From Levilactobacillus namurensis (GTDB taxonomy: Bacteria; Bacillota; Bacilli; Lactobacillales; Lactobacillaceae): a DNA stretch of 64,000 nt. The notes under the pieces were generated by a model that did no database searches, had not been told where the DNA came from, and saw only the letters and a program-made list of their open reading frames with translations. Below are positions 35,672 to 44,439 of the stretch, in pieces (position 1 is the stretch's first letter; every line of letters starts with the position of its first letter). A program made the position numbers and the translations under genes. The stretch covers positions 62,001 to 126,000 of the forward strand of contig NZ_CP134159.1 of NCBI RefSeq assembly GCF_032197885.1. The letters are read 5' to 3'.

Positions 35672-36748
35672 TTAGACCCCCAATCCTAAGAGTGGCAAGA
35701 CGAACTTCAATACGGCGCCGGAGAGTAAGCCGGCAAACGGGTCAACGATGGCGGTGACCACTAGGGTGATCGCGGCGACCGTGCTCCCCGAGCCTTGGAG
35801 GGCCGTGGCGGCGTTGGCCGGGAAGATTACGGCCACACCTAAGATGAACAGGAACCCGGCAATCGATGCGCTGGGCACGAATTTACCCAGCTTGGCTAGC
35901 CAGCCTAGAGCCAGAATCGCGGCCATGATCAGCATCATCATGATGCCGGCCACGACGGGTTCGGGTGCGCTGGCTGTGGCGGAAATGATGGTTTCCACCG
36001 GAGCACCCCCCAGTAAGCTGGTCCCCATGTCGGCCAGGGCTTGGGTCCCAGTCAACAGGTTCAGGTCAACGGGGTTAGGCTTCTGCCCCGTCATCTGGCC
36101 GGTGATCAGGCCGTAGGAGATGTTCGCGCCGATGTTCAAGCACGCCAGACTCAAGGCACCCCGTAAGACCGGCAGGCTAAAGGTCGGCTTGGTGAAGATG
36201 AAGCGCCGGGCGGTGACGTGTTCGGGCAGGACCATCTGGTAGTGTTGGATGAATACGGCGGCCAGACTGGCGCCAATGACGGAGATCACGATGGTCCACA
36301 CCAGGTCTTTGGTGATCAGGTAGACCGCGGCGGCCAGGGCAATCGAGACCCAGCCGGTCAAGGCCTGTTCCTTAGCCATGGTCAGGGCAATCTTGGCCAG
36401 CATGATCCCCACGCCGGCCATCATTCCGGCCATGATGTTGTTGCCCAGGACGTCGACGATCTTGGTCAGGGTCCCCGTGACCCCGATGATCAGCATGATG
36501 ATCGAGCCACCCAAGATGATGGACGTCCGCTCCCGTAAGTTACGCCCTAGCTTCCCCGTTAGAGCCAGCGATTCGGCCTGAAAGGACAATGGGGCGACGG
36601 ACCCGAAGACGCCGTTGACGGCTGAGGCGAAGATGAACGAAAACATGGTTGGAAAAATGGCGAAACCTAAGGACATGGCCATGATTCCTTGTGGAATGCC
36701 GTTTAAAACGACGCCGATGGCCGCTAATAAGTCGGTTAACCAGTGCAT
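35672..36748 (-). CDS. NCS2-like purine permease
   Basis: A 358-residue permease with about 11-12 hydrophobic segments. It resembles the xanthine/uracil or guanine/hypoxanthine transporters, though it is shorter than the usual 420-450 residues. The short segments around 'FQAESLALTGKLG' and 'NPVDLNLLTGTQALADMGTSLLGG' lie where the substrate-binding half-helices are expected. It is the first gene of the purine operon. The ribosome site is a GGGGGAG run just before the ATG. A PurBox-like element lies upstream. Confidence 0.85.
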   Translation of the reverse strand: MHWLTDLLAAIGVVLNGIPQGIMAMSLGFAIFPTMFSFIFASAVNGVFGSVAPLSFQAESLALTGKLGRNLRERTSIILGGSIIMLIIGVTGTLTKIVDVLGNNIMAGMMAGVGIMLAKIALTMAKEQALTGWVSIALAAAVYLITKDLVWTIVISVIGASLAAVFIQHYQMVLPEHVTARRFIFTKPTFSLPVLRGALSLACLNIGANISYGLITGQMTGQKPNPVDLNLLTGTQALADMGTSLLGGAPVETIISATASAPEPVVAGIMMMLIMAAILALGWLAKLGKFVPSASIAGFLFILGVAVIFPANAATALQGSGSTVAAITLVVTAIVDPFAGLLSGAVLKFVLPLLGLGV

Positions 36749-36767
36749 ATTGCTCCCCCTTGTGACA

Positions 36768-36841
36768 ATATTGTTCGTATTTCAACTTGATAGTACCAGC
36801 TATCACCGAATAAAGCCACCTATATTTTTAAAATCACGAAC
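36768..36841 (-). promoter_or_regulatory. PurBox-like elements before the purine operon
   Basis: On the minus strand AAATACGAACAAT (rc of about 36770-36782) matches the PurR box AWWWCCGAACWWT at 12 of 13 positions. A second CGAAC core lies on the opposite strand at 36837-36841, and a CCGAA at 36806-36810. The spacing differs from the Bacillus PurBox pair, so this is a tentative call. Confidence 0.35.
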
Positions 36842-36980
36842 ACTTTTCATTAACGTTTTAATAAATAGTCGGTCGGGAGTTGGGAGACATCAAACGGTTA
36901 ACCAGTTGGCCAGCCGCGAATCAGTGCGGAGGAAGATGGTATAATAGCCACAGAATTGAGATGGAAAGGGTGGCGCAGTA

Positions 36981-37823
36981 ATGCACAAAATTGCGGTTAT
37001 TTCTGACGTTCACGGTAACGTTACCGCACTTCAGGCGGTGATTGACGATGCCCATCGCGCGGGGTGTACCGACTTCTGGTTTTTAGGCGACCTCTTTGTC
37101 CCCGGGCCGGGAGCCCACGACCTGTTGGCGCTGTTGGATGCACTCCCGATTACGACTTACGTGCGGGGGAACTGGGAACACGGTCTGATCGAAACTTTAG
37201 ACGGGGAAATCGACACCGGAGATCCCAGCGATATCTACGAGGTCATCATCGACGATTACGTCGCCAGTCAGCTGACAGCCGCGGAGATTATGCGGATTCG
37301 CCAGCTGCCGTTGGTGGAAACGCCCGTGGTTGATGGGCTGCACTTCCAGGTTAGTCATAACCTTCCCACTAAGGATTCCGGCCACACCTTACAGCCCACG
37401 GGGGACCAAGCCGCCTTTGACCAATTGGCTGGCGACCAAGCGGACGTGGTGGTTTACGGTCACGTGCACCATCAGTTGTTCCGCCAGAGTCAGGCGGGGC
37501 AGTTCATCATTAACCCGGGGACCGTGGGGATGCCCTTCCCGCATTGGTCCCGCTTTGCGACTGATTTGCGGGCCCAGTACGCGATTCTGACCACGCACGG
37601 CCCAGCCATGCCCGACGTGGACTTTCGGAAGGTCACCTACGATGCGGAGGCCGAGATTGCTTTAGCCCGGTCCCGGCACTTGCCCTATGCGGACCTTTAC
37701 GCCCAACAGATGCGGACCGGAGCGGTGCATACACATGACTTACCGGTACTTGAGCAGGCCACTCGGGAGTTGGGATACGGGCCACGGCTGCGGGCAATTA
37801 TTCGGAAGTATCCTCGGCAGTAA
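36981..37823 (+). CDS. Metallophosphoesterase family protein
   Basis: A 280-residue calcineurin-like phosphoesterase. The metal-ligand motifs are present: 'DVHGN' (residues 9-13), 'FLGDLFVPGP' (GD, ~34), 'GNWEH' (GNHE-type, ~64), 'VSHN' (~117) and 'YGHVHHQ' (GHxH, ~154). Family members hydrolyse phosphodiesters or act as protein phosphatases. The start is the ATG at 36981 behind GGAAAGGGTGG. It is monocistronic, with a strong terminator downstream. Confidence 0.9.
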   Translation: MHKIAVISDVHGNVTALQAVIDDAHRAGCTDFWFLGDLFVPGPGAHDLLALLDALPITTYVRGNWEHGLIETLDGEIDTGDPSDIYEVIIDDYVASQLTAAEIMRIRQLPLVETPVVDGLHFQVSHNLPTKDSGHTLQPTGDQAAFDQLAGDQADVVVYGHVHHQLFRQSQAGQFIINPGTVGMPFPHWSRFATDLRAQYAILTTHGPAMPDVDFRKVTYDAEAEIALARSRHLPYADLYAQQMRTGAVHTHDLPVLEQATRELGYGPRLRAIIRKYPRQ

Positions 37824-37878
37824 GGATGGGATGCTGGATGGTAACTGGTCTCTGATTGAGATTAGCGGAAATACTAGT

Positions 37879-37923
37879 AAAAAGGCCCTAATTAGTTATT
37901 AATAACTAATTAGGGCCTTTTAT
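37879..37923. terminator. Bidirectional terminator
   Basis: AAAAAGGCCCTAATTAGTTA/TAACTAATTAGGGCCTTTT is a long near-perfect hairpin after the phosphoesterase gene. Confidence 0.92.
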
Positions 37924-37954
37924 TAATAATAAATTAAGCAGCTTGAACTGATTC

Positions 37955-37970
37955 TGTTTCACGTGGAACA
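37955..37970. promoter_or_regulatory. parS-like site
   Basis: TGTTTCACGTGGAACA, identical to the site at 25538 and one base from the consensus. It abuts the 3' end of the candidate small RNA. Confidence 0.75.
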
Positions 37971-38072
37971 AAAAACGACGCTGCGCAGAACGCAACGTCG
38001 TTAGTGGTGAGGTGCGGCGACCTTCGGAACGCTTGCGCGCCGATCGCGTACCCCCACCGTGGTTTGGCACCA
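37971..38072 (-). ncRNA. Candidate ~100-nt structured small RNA
   Basis: On the minus strand a promoter (38079-38107) is followed by about 100 bases without a plausible reading frame. These end in a strong intrinsic terminator: AACGACG + TTGCG, loop TTCTG, CGCAG + CGTCGTT, then six T. The body can fold into a long hairpin that pairs GGTGGGG near 38056 with CCTCACC near 38007 around an internal loop and a GCAA (GNRA) tetraloop closed by CGC/GCG. It does not match what I know of SRP RNA, 6S, tmRNA or RNase P. No gene follows it, so it is unlikely to be a leader. Identity unknown. Confidence 0.5.
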
Positions 38073-38078
38073 TCGAGT

Positions 38079-38107
38079 AGTATCGCATGGGACCGGTGGG
38101 AAGTCAA
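38079..38107 (-). promoter_or_regulatory. Promoter of the candidate small RNA
   Basis: On the minus strand TTGACT (38102-38107) and GATACT (38079-38084) are spaced by exactly 17 bases. Confidence 0.5.
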
Positions 38108-38163
38108 CCCTAATCGAAAACCGGACGGTTATAGGACCCGTTAAACCATCCGCGGGCGTTATC

Positions 38164-38200
38164 AATCAGTCCAGTTGTCAGTTGCGTTTCTCAGTGGCGG
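38164..38200 (+). repeat. Duplicated leader, copy 1
   Basis: The first 28 bases (AATCAGTCCAGTTGTCAGTT onward) match 38408-38435 at 23 of 28 positions, and weaker similarity continues for ~30 bases more. It precedes the first small membrane peptide gene. Confidence 0.6.
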
Positions 38201-38237
38201 TACCTATGCTTGAGGGACAACAAAGGGGGCTGGAATC

Positions 38238-38345
38238 ATGGAACCTTGGTTTAAAATTTCAGTCGTATTACTCGTCGCCTTGTGTGTGATTGGGTTAATG
38301 ACCGTCTTGTACCTAATGATTACGGGAATCCTTTATCTATTCTAA
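38238..38345 (+). CDS. Small single-pass membrane peptide 1 (35 aa)
   Basis: The 35-residue frame starts at ATG (38238) behind an AAAGGGGG site. The product is MEPWFKISVVLLVALCVIGL followed by MTVLYLMITGILYLF, one long hydrophobic helix with a single Lys near the N-terminus. It is too short for routine gene calling. The same leader sequence recurs before the next small peptide, which supports both as real. The size and shape recall type I toxins and small membrane regulators, but no known family is recognised. Confidence 0.55.
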   Translation: MEPWFKISVVLLVALCVIGLMTVLYLMITGILYLF

Positions 38346-38407
38346 GTCGCTGTCAATCAGGTTGGCCTGGGGTCGCGAGTAGGCCCATAAGGTCAAGGGG
38401 CACCACA

Positions 38408-38445
38408 AATCAGTCGGGTCGTCAGTTGTGTTTTTCCCAGGAGGT
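38408..38445 (+). repeat. Duplicated leader, copy 2
   Basis: Partner of 38164-38200, before the second small membrane peptide gene. Confidence 0.6.
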
Positions 38446-38478
38446 GCGTATCTTGGCGCTGAAGGGAGGCATGTTTTT

Positions 38479-38616
38479 ATGATGACCTGGCGCAACCGTG
38501 CCGTGACCGGCATCGTCACCGTGAGCTTAGTCGGGCTCTTGGGGTTAGCAGTCAGCTTATTGCTGTTCTTGCTAGGCCTGGAGACCCCTGCGGTCGATCT
38601 TGACCAGTTGCTTTAA
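38479..38616 (+). CDS. Small single-pass membrane peptide 2 (45 aa)
   Basis: The 45-residue frame starts at ATG (38479), 9 bases after a GGGAGG site. A short basic start (MMTWRNRAV) is followed by one hydrophobic helix (GIVTVSLVGLLGLAVSLLLF and a few more residues) and an acidic tail (VDLDQLL). The topology is N-in. It is encoded in tandem with a similar small peptide and shares its leader; a terminator follows. Function unknown. Confidence 0.6.
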   Translation: MMTWRNRAVTGIVTVSLVGLLGLAVSLLLFLLGLETPAVDLDQLL

Positions 38617-38633
38617 GGGCCACCAGCGGGAGT

Positions 38634-38660
38634 CGCAACGTGGGTTGCGGCCCCCTTTTT
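38634..38660 (+). terminator. Terminator after the small peptide pair
   Basis: GCAAC/GTTGC stem with GTGG loop, extended by flanking G/C pairs, followed by a T5 tract. Confidence 0.6.
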
Positions 38661-38717
38661 AGAAGGCGCGGCTTGAAACCCGCGCAGCTGTTGGGAACGC
38701 GGAGTTACAAGGGGACT

Positions 38718-39215
38718 TTAGTTGGTGAGGTGATAGCTATCCTGCATAATCTGGGTGTAAAAACTAGCGGTGTCACCATCTGCCAGTCGGCGGTCATGGG
38801 GACTTAAATAATCATGTTCCCGCCACCACCTTTTTAACTCGCTTGTCGAAAAGGGATGCGCTTTGTTTTGATTATGGTCAACCGTTAAGGCAAAGGGAAC
38901 ATCTAAATAATAGACCAGGGTACGGTCCCGATAGTGATTAACCAGGTTCTCTAACATTTCACCGTAAACGTCTTTCCGCAAGATACCTTCTAAAATCACG
39001 ATTTTATCCTGCTGGAGCCCCCACTTGACCAGGGACTCAATTAAGCTAATCGCAGGTGTTCCCTGCAGGTCATTGGCGTGGAGGATATCTCGGCGGAGAA
39101 CGTCCTGATGAAGTAAAAGACAGGTTTCGTAACCCCAATGTTGTTGCAACTTATTCGCTAAAACGGTTTTACCACTACCAGAGTTTCCCCTGATCAGGAT
39201 AAAGATAGGTTTCAA
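38718..39215 (-). CDS. P-loop kinase-like protein (zeta-toxin/uridine-kinase-like fold)
   Basis: A 165-residue nucleoside/nucleotide kinase-like P-loop protein. Walker A reads 'IRGNSGSGKTVLANKL' (residues ~8-23). A likely acidic catalytic region is 'HQDVLRRDIL', and the lid is probably 'KRWWREHDYLSPHDRR'. Similar proteins are annotated as AAA family ATPase or kinase in lactobacilli; the substrate is unknown. It is monocistronic, with lower GC than the neighbouring genes. Confidence 0.82.
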   Translation of the reverse strand: MKPIFILIRGNSGSGKTVLANKLQQHWGYETCLLLHQDVLRRDILHANDLQGTPAISLIESLVKWGLQQDKIVILEGILRKDVYGEMLENLVNHYRDRTLVYYLDVPFALTVDHNQNKAHPFSTSELKRWWREHDYLSPHDRRLADGDTASFYTQIMQDSYHLTN

Positions 39216-39360
39216 TTTACCAACTCCTACGTGATGTTATGGTTCCGCTCAATTTCCCCTGTGAGTCACAGCGGGGACTGATGTTTCTTATTATAGGGTA
39301 CAAAGGGTCCAACTGGTAAGGCGGGTGATGACCGCAGTCTGCCCTTGACTAAACAAAGGA

Positions 39361-39392
39361 AAAGAGTTTGGGCGTCTGGTCCCAAACTCTTC
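39361..39392. terminator. Terminator downstream of the LRR surface protein
   Basis: AAGAGTTTGGG/CCCAAACTCTT hairpin; T residues follow on the minus strand. Confidence 0.75.
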
Positions 39393-39480
39393 TCGGATGA
39401 TTTTTCGGCGGCCCTAGGTCATAACGGACCGCTTTTGGTGCGGTGATGCAATGGTGACAAAGGGTTGGTCTGTTAGCTAA

Positions 39481-41703
39481 TTAATCGTGTTTCCGTGTGC
39501 CCCCCGCTAAGCCGATAGCGGCTAACAGGCCAAGGATACCGACTAAGATGGGACTCATGGATGACTTCTCGTTGGTTTGCGGCAAGGCTTGATCGGTCTG
39601 TGCCGCACTTGGCGTCAGCGTGGCGGTTTGGCTAGTCGTCGTGGTGGTCTTAGTCGCCAGTGGCGTTGCAGCGGGTGCCTGGTGAGTTGCCGTACCTGTG
39701 ACCTTTGCGGCTTGGCCGTTAGAGTTGAGGACGGCCGGGCTTTCCGAAGGCGTCACTTGGTCGGCTTGGGCCGATGGTTCTGGCGCGACCGTAGCACCGT
39801 CACCGCCAGTTACTGGTGTTTCCGGAGCTACTGGCGTTTCGGGGTCGACCGGTGTTTCAGGGTCAACCGGTGTTTCGGGGTCGACTGGTGTTTCAGGGTC
39901 AACTGGTTTATCCGGGTCGACTGGTTTGTCGGGGTCAACCGGCTTATCCGGATCGACCGGGTTCATCTGGTTGATGACCTTGAAGTAGACGAAAGCCGAG
40001 TACTTGGTACCGTCTTGCGGGGCAACCGCAATCAGGTAAGTGCCACTCTTGAGATCTGGATTGGCAGCCTTAAAGTGGAAGGTTCCGTCCGCGTCTTGGG
40101 TGATGGTGAAGTCCGCTGCGGCATCTTCAGCCGCAATGGTGTTTCCGTCCGCATCCTTGACCCGCATCAGTTGTGAGGAGACGTTGCCGTACTTGAAGTT
40201 CAGTAGGTTAAGGGTCGGCTGGGTGGTCTCACCGGTTACCAAGTCTTGCAGGCCGCTGATGACGCCCGTCGTCGGGTCTAGCGTATCGTCGTCGGCCGTC
40301 AGGGTAAACGTCGGACCGGTCAGACCTTGGTTGTTCCCGTTATACATCTGACCATCACCCTGAATTCCACTGGTGAAGTGGTTGCCCCAGTAGTAGACCT
40401 GCTTAGGGTTCTGCAGGGTCGGCAGGTCGCCAGTGAAGCTATTATTGTAGACCCAGAGCCATTTGATGGTGTTCAGGTCGGGTAACGTCCCGGAGAATTG
40501 ATTATTGTCCAGGTAAGCGGAAATCAGGTTCTTCCCCAGAGCGTCAATGGTGCCGCTAAGGTGGTTGTTGCTAACCGTAATGTACTTCAGGTTATCCAGG
40601 TTGAGGTTCTCAATACCCCCGGTCAGTTGATTACCGCCTAGGTCTAGCGAAACTAGGTCGGGGAGGTAGCTGACATCCGGAATGGTCCCGGTCATTTGGT
40701 TATTGTTGAGGTAAACGTACTGGAGTTTCGGATAGTTGTGCAGGTCCGGTACGGTTCCCGGTAGATTCTGGTAATTGATCCGGAAAAGCGTGATCTCGTG
40801 GTTTTGACTCAGGTACTTGTCCATGAACTGGTTGATCGTCATGTTCCAATCCGCTGCGGTTCTACCGGACCAGACGGAGAGCGATAACTGCGTCAGGTGG
40901 GGCGCAAAGGACAAGTCAATCATGGCGTCGGGATTAATGAAGTTGGTAGACAGGCTAAACGAGGACATCTGGGTGAATTTTTCCAGTCCGTCCATGCTTT
41001 GAATGATCCCGGCATCCGGGGAGTCCACGTAGTCCGTGGTGAATTGTAAGTTTTGGTCTAAGAACTGGTACAGGGTGGCGTCACTAACGTTTAAGCCCGC
41101 CGGTGTTTGAATCGTGTGCCGGATACTATCCTTCACGTATTCCCGTAAGGCGGCATCGGGCATCCAGACCGTGGCATCGGTGTCGGCAACCGGCGCGTCC
41201 TTAAGGGCGTCGGTGCTGGTTTCCGGTGCGGTGGTGGTGTCATCTGGCGTGGGTGCCGGCGGCGTGGTGTCATCTTCTGGCGTCACGGTATCGGTGACGG
41301 GAAGAGCGTCGGCCTTTTCATCAGGGGTGGTCGGTGCTGGATTCGTCACGGGTGCAGCCGGCGTATCTGCTTGGGGCTTGGTTGGCGTCGGGGCTGGGTT
41401 TTCGGTGTTCTGGTCGGTCTCAACGGGCGCCGGGGAGTCCGCGTCAGCCTTGACGTCAGCATCGTCGGTCGCATCTGCTGGGAGCTCCGTGGAGTTTTCG
41501 GTGATCGTGGTTGGCGTCTGCTGATTTGTTTGGACCAACTCGGAAGCGTCGGCCTCTGGCGTCGTATCCGCCTGCGCGGTGGTCTCAACACTCACGGCGC
41601 CCAATCCTAAGGTCAGAACTGTGACACAGGCATAGAGCCAATGCTTACCTGCTTTATAACTCTTATAGTGTTCCTTTTTTTGACCAATGTATGCGGGTTT
41701 CAT
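39481..41703 (-). CDS. Sortase-anchored leucine-rich-repeat surface protein (LPQTNE)
   Basis: A 740-residue wall protein. The signal peptide carries the KxYKxGKxW motif (KSYKAGKHW), followed by a hydrophobic core and an 'AQAD' cleavage site. Residues ~45-175 are Thr/Pro/Asp-rich low complexity. Leucine-rich repeats follow (residues ~270-450; phrases such as '[14 protein letters not shown]' and '[13 protein letters not shown]'), then an Ig-like domain. A PVDPDKP/PVDPETP repeat wall spacer occupies ~590-640, and the sorting signal 'LPQTNE' with membrane anchor and RKHD tail ends the protein. It is probably an adhesin. No sortase is in the window. Confidence 0.93.
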   Translation of the reverse strand: MKPAYIGQKKEHYKSYKAGKHWLYACVTVLTLGLGAVSVETTAQADTTPEADASELVQTNQQTPTTITENSTELPADATDDADVKADADSPAPVETDQNTENPAPTPTKPQADTPAAPVTNPAPTTPDEKADALPVTDTVTPEDDTTPPAPTPDDTTTAPETSTDALKDAPVADTDATVWMPDAALREYVKDSIRHTIQTPAGLNVSDATLYQFLDQNLQFTTDYVDSPDAGIIQSMDGLEKFTQMSSFSLSTNFINPDAMIDLSFAPHLTQLSLSVWSGRTAADWNMTINQFMDKYLSQNHEITLFRINYQNLPGTVPDLHNYPKLQYVYLNNNQMTGTIPDVSYLPDLVSLDLGGNQLTGGIENLNLDNLKYITVSNNHLSGTIDALGKNLISAYLDNNQFSGTLPDLNTIKWLWVYNNSFTGDLPTLQNPKQVYYWGNHFTSGIQGDGQMYNGNNQGLTGPTFTLTADDDTLDPTTGVISGLQDLVTGETTQPTLNLLNFKYGNVSSQLMRVKDADGNTIAAEDAAADFTITQDADGTFHFKAANPDLKSGTYLIAVAPQDGTKYSAFVYFKVINQMNPVDPDKPVDPDKPVDPDKPVDPETPVDPETPVDPETPVDPETPVAPETPVTGGDGATVAPEPSAQADQVTPSESPAVLNSNGQAAKVTGTATHQAPAATPLATKTTTTTSQTATLTPSAAQTDQALPQTNEKSSMSPILVGILGLLAAIGLAGGTRKHD
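39838..39963 (-). repeat. Tandem PVDP(D/E)(K/T)P repeats
   Basis: An in-frame array of about eight 15-base units encodes PVDPDKP or PVDPETP within the surface protein spacer. Units of this kind often vary in number between strains. Confidence 0.8.
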
Positions 41704-42079
41704 GGTAAGTTCCTCCTCGTGGTCCCAATCCCTATAAACGATTTGTGGGCTTGCTGGCTGTGCGGTCTGTCGGGCCGGTTAATTAGTGGTTGTGGCCCAT
41801 TAATTGACGGTTGGTTAAATGATTGCTATCCACAATGGGAAAAGTGGACAAATAGATTACACCCATACTGTACCATATGTGTAAAAAAACACAAGCTTAA
41901 TGTATACGATTTCAATAATTATTTTATAACGAAGAATTTATGCAGAATCAGGGCAGTCAAAAGACCGCAACTTGTATATTTTAGGTTAGGTGAGTAACCT
42001 CATTAAGTCCCGTCTGATAGGATTGATTGGCTAAAGCTGAGATGATTGAAGCCGTCTGATTGGGGGGGATGGCACCACC
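41704..42079. other. AT-rich intergenic region
   Basis: No gene or RNA is recognised. The part 41860-41990 is markedly AT-rich and probably holds the promoter of the leftward surface protein gene. The right end leads into the metal-regulated promoter. Confidence 0.5.
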
Positions 42080-42121
42080 TTGACAAGGGGAGCGTCCCGT
42101 GATATGTTTAATTTAACATAT
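42080..42121 (+). promoter_or_regulatory. Promoter and ArsR-type operator of the metal ATPase
   Basis: TTGACA (42080-42085) and TATGTT (42103-42108) are spaced by 17 bases. The inverted repeat ATATGTT/AACATAT (42102-42121) covers the -10 box. This is the usual layout for an ArsR/SmtB repressor that is released by metal. Confidence 0.65.
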
Positions 42122-42152
42122 GAGCATACATAAATATGAAAGTGAGGCGTTG

Positions 42153-44102
42153 ATGATGAAGAAGCGATTAACCGCTCCCCAGACTTGGTACTGGTTGGGC
42201 CTGGTTCTGTTTTTAGTCAGTTTTGTCCTGCCTCAGGCGGCCCAGGCCGGCGGGTTCTTGGTGGCGGCGGTCTTGGCCGGCTACCACATTGTCGGGGAGG
42301 GCTTTGCCCACACCTATACGGCCTCCAAGGAACAACGGCGTTTCGTCCCTAACGTACACCTGTTGATGTCGTTGGCGGCCGTGGGGGCGGTCCTGATCGG
42401 CCACTTCGAGGAAGCCACGTTACTGATCCTGATCTTTGCGGGGGCTCACTTCCTGGAAGGGTACGCCGAGGGGAAGAGCAAGCGTGAAATCACGGCGTTG
42501 TTGGCCATGAATCCCGTGGAAGCCCGGCGACTGACGGTTGCGGGAACCGTCGACGTGGTTCCGGTCGACCAACTTAAAGTGGGTGACCGGGTTCAAGTCC
42601 TAAACGGCGACCAGGTGCCAACGGACGGCCAGGTGGTCGCGGGACAAGCGACCCTCAACGAATCGTCGATCAACGGGGAAAGCATTCCGCGTGAGAAGGG
42701 CCCGGGCGACGTCGTCTTCGGGAGCACGATCAACGGCGCGACTGCCTTTGAAATGGTGGTCACCAAGGATAGTCGAGACACGGTCTTTGCCAAGATCTTG
42801 GCGCTGGTAGAACAATCCCAGACCACCCTGGGCAAGACGGCGACCCGGATCGAGAAGTTCGAACCAATCTACGTGCGGACGGTCCTGGCGCTGTTGCCCG
42901 TGGTACTCTTGGCCGGGCCGCTGGCCTTCCAGTGGTCGTGGTCGTTGACCCTGTACCGGACGGTGGTCTTCTTGATTGCGGCGTCGCCCTGTGCTTTGGC
43001 GGCTGCGGCGGTTCCGGCGACCCTCTCCGGCCTGTCGAACTTAGCCAAGCGCGGCGTCCTGTTCAAGGGGGGCGCCTACCTGACCCAGTTGGCCGAACTC
43101 CAAGCCGTGGCCTTCGACAAGACCGGGACCCTAACGGTCGGTCGTCCCGAGGTCACGGACATCTACTTCACGGACGCGGTTGACCAGTCGCACCTGGTAC
43201 CCATCCTGAAGTCCATGGAAGCCCAGAGTAATCACCCGTTGGCTACGGCCATCGTGACGGCCTTCGCTGACGTTCCCAGCGTCCCGGTCACGGTGACTAA
43301 TGAACTGGGGAAAGGCATCTACAGTCAGGTGGCTGGCCAGAAAATCGCCATTGCCAAACCCACTAGTTTTGCCCACCTGACACCAGATTTTCAAACCCGG
43401 ATCGACCGGTTGGCGCAAGCGGGGAAGACCGTGGTCGTCGTGGCCGTCGATGACCAGCCCCAAGGCTTGTTGGCGTTGATGGACCTGCCGAACCAGGCTG
43501 CGGCCCACGCCATCGACTACTTCCAGGACCACCAGATCCACACCACCATGATCACGGGCGATGCCCAGTTGACGGGGGAAGCGGTGGCTCGCCAATTGGG
43601 CATCGACGAAGTTGCGGCCAACGTCTTACCGGAAGATAAAGCGGCCATCGTTCAGCGCCTGCAACGGACTTACCCCGTTACGGCAATGGTCGGCGATGGG
43701 GTGAACGATGCACCAGCCCTAGTCACGGCCGATATCGGCGTGGCCATGGGGGACGGGACGGACGTGGCCATCGACGTGGCGGACGTGGTCTTGATGCAAA
43801 ACGACCTGGCCAAGTTAGCGGCGGCCCACCAGATTTCGGTCAAGTTGAACCGGGTGGTCTGGGAAAACATTATCTTTGCGATGGCAGTCGTGGTACTCTT
43901 AGTAGGATTAAACTTTATGGGCCTCGCCAATATTACCTGGGGCGTGGTGCTGCACGAAGGCAGTACCTTACTGGTCATCTTGAACGGGTTACGGCTGTTG
44001 CTGATGAACCCCACGCAACCCCAGGCGCCCGTTCGAACTAGGAGTGAAAACATTGTCCAAAGAACATCTGTTGGCCGCCGCGGCGGTCCAGCTACCCGAT
44101 AA
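42153..44102 (+). CDS. Heavy-metal translocating P1B-type ATPase (SPC motif)
   Basis: A ~649-residue metal-exporting ATPase. It has no N-terminal metal-binding domain. It shows the 'SPC' membrane motif ('AASPCALAAAA'), the 'DKTGTL' phosphorylation site, the 'GDGVND' hinge and the C-terminal 'HEGST' motif in a transmembrane helix. SPC plus HEGxT is characteristic of P1B-4 pumps (Co, Zn or Cd). I favour the ATG at 42153 or 42156 after GTGAGG. Its last 50 bases overlap the arsR-type gene, so the pair is an operon under one metal-responsive promoter. The cargo metal is inferred by class. Confidence 0.92.
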   Translation: MMKKRLTAPQTWYWLGLVLFLVSFVLPQAAQAGGFLVAAVLAGYHIVGEGFAHTYTASKEQRRFVPNVHLLMSLAAVGAVLIGHFEEATLLILIFAGAHFLEGYAEGKSKREITALLAMNPVEARRLTVAGTVDVVPVDQLKVGDRVQVLNGDQVPTDGQVVAGQATLNESSINGESIPREKGPGDVVFGSTINGATAFEMVVTKDSRDTVFAKILALVEQSQTTLGKTATRIEKFEPIYVRTVLALLPVVLLAGPLAFQWSWSLTLYRTVVFLIAASPCALAAAAVPATLSGLSNLAKRGVLFKGGAYLTQLAELQAVAFDKTGTLTVGRPEVTDIYFTDAVDQSHLVPILKSMEAQSNHPLATAIVTAFADVPSVPVTVTNELGKGIYSQVAGQKIAIAKPTSFAHLTPDFQTRIDRLAQAGKTVVVVAVDDQPQGLLALMDLPNQAAAHAIDYFQDHQIHTTMITGDAQLTGEAVARQLGIDEVAANVLPEDKAAIVQRLQRTYPVTAMVGDGVNDAPALVTADIGVAMGDGTDVAIDVADVVLMQNDLAKLAAAHQISVKLNRVVWENIIFAMAVVVLLVGLNFMGLANITWGVVLHEGSTLLVILNGLRLLLMNPTQPQAPVRTRSENIVQRTSVGRRGGPATR

Positions 44103-44394
44103 TCAAGAACTGACCCCGATTATTGCCATCTTCAAGGCGGTCAGTGATCCTACCCGGTTGAAGATTCTCCTGCTGATTGCGGATCAGGCGTTTAGCGTCA
44201 ATGAAATCGCTGAGCGTCTGGCCATCAGCCAATCGGCCATTTCCCATCAGCTCCAGACCCTCCGCCAACTCAACTTGGTGGAAGGGGTCCGTCAGGGCAA
44301 GGAGATTCACTACCGGTTAACGGACCGGCACATTATCGACATGTACCAGTTAACGGCCAAGCACGTTCGCGACCAGCAATGGGGCGTGCAGTAG
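44053..44394 (+). CDS. ArsR/SmtB-family metal-responsive repressor
   Basis: A winged-helix ArsR-type protein of ~113 residues. The helix-turn-helix reads 'NEIAERLAISQSAISHQLQTLRQ' in two adjoining parts (residues ~55-77), and the wing is 'EGVRQGKEIHYRL'. A TTG at 44053 is 8 bases from AGGAG; a GTG at 44044 is too close to that site. It overlaps the end of the ATPase gene and probably represses the operon from the palindrome over the -10 box. The C-terminal His residues ('DRHIIDMYQLTAKHV') fit the alpha-5 metal site of CzrA/SmtB sensors. Confidence 0.88.
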   Translation: MSKEHLLAAAAVQLPDNQELTPIIAIFKAVSDPTRLKILLLIADQAFSVNEIAERLAISQSAISHQLQTLRQLNLVEGVRQGKEIHYRLTDRHIIDMYQLTAKHVRDQQWGVQ

Positions 44395-44402
44395 CCACCC
44401 CT

Positions 44403-44439
44403 AAAAGGCACCGACTCCACAGAGGGGCGGTGCCTTTTG
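44403..44439 (+). terminator. Terminator after the metal operon
   Basis: AAAAGGCACCG/CGGTGCCTTTT hairpin, 8 bases after the arsR stop. Confidence 0.88.

Noticed and set aside
37971-38072. SRP RNA, tRNA or T-box leader
   Set aside because: The conserved SRP helix 8 sequence, TTCRA arm and T-box core are absent or only vaguely matched, and no gene follows on the minus strand.
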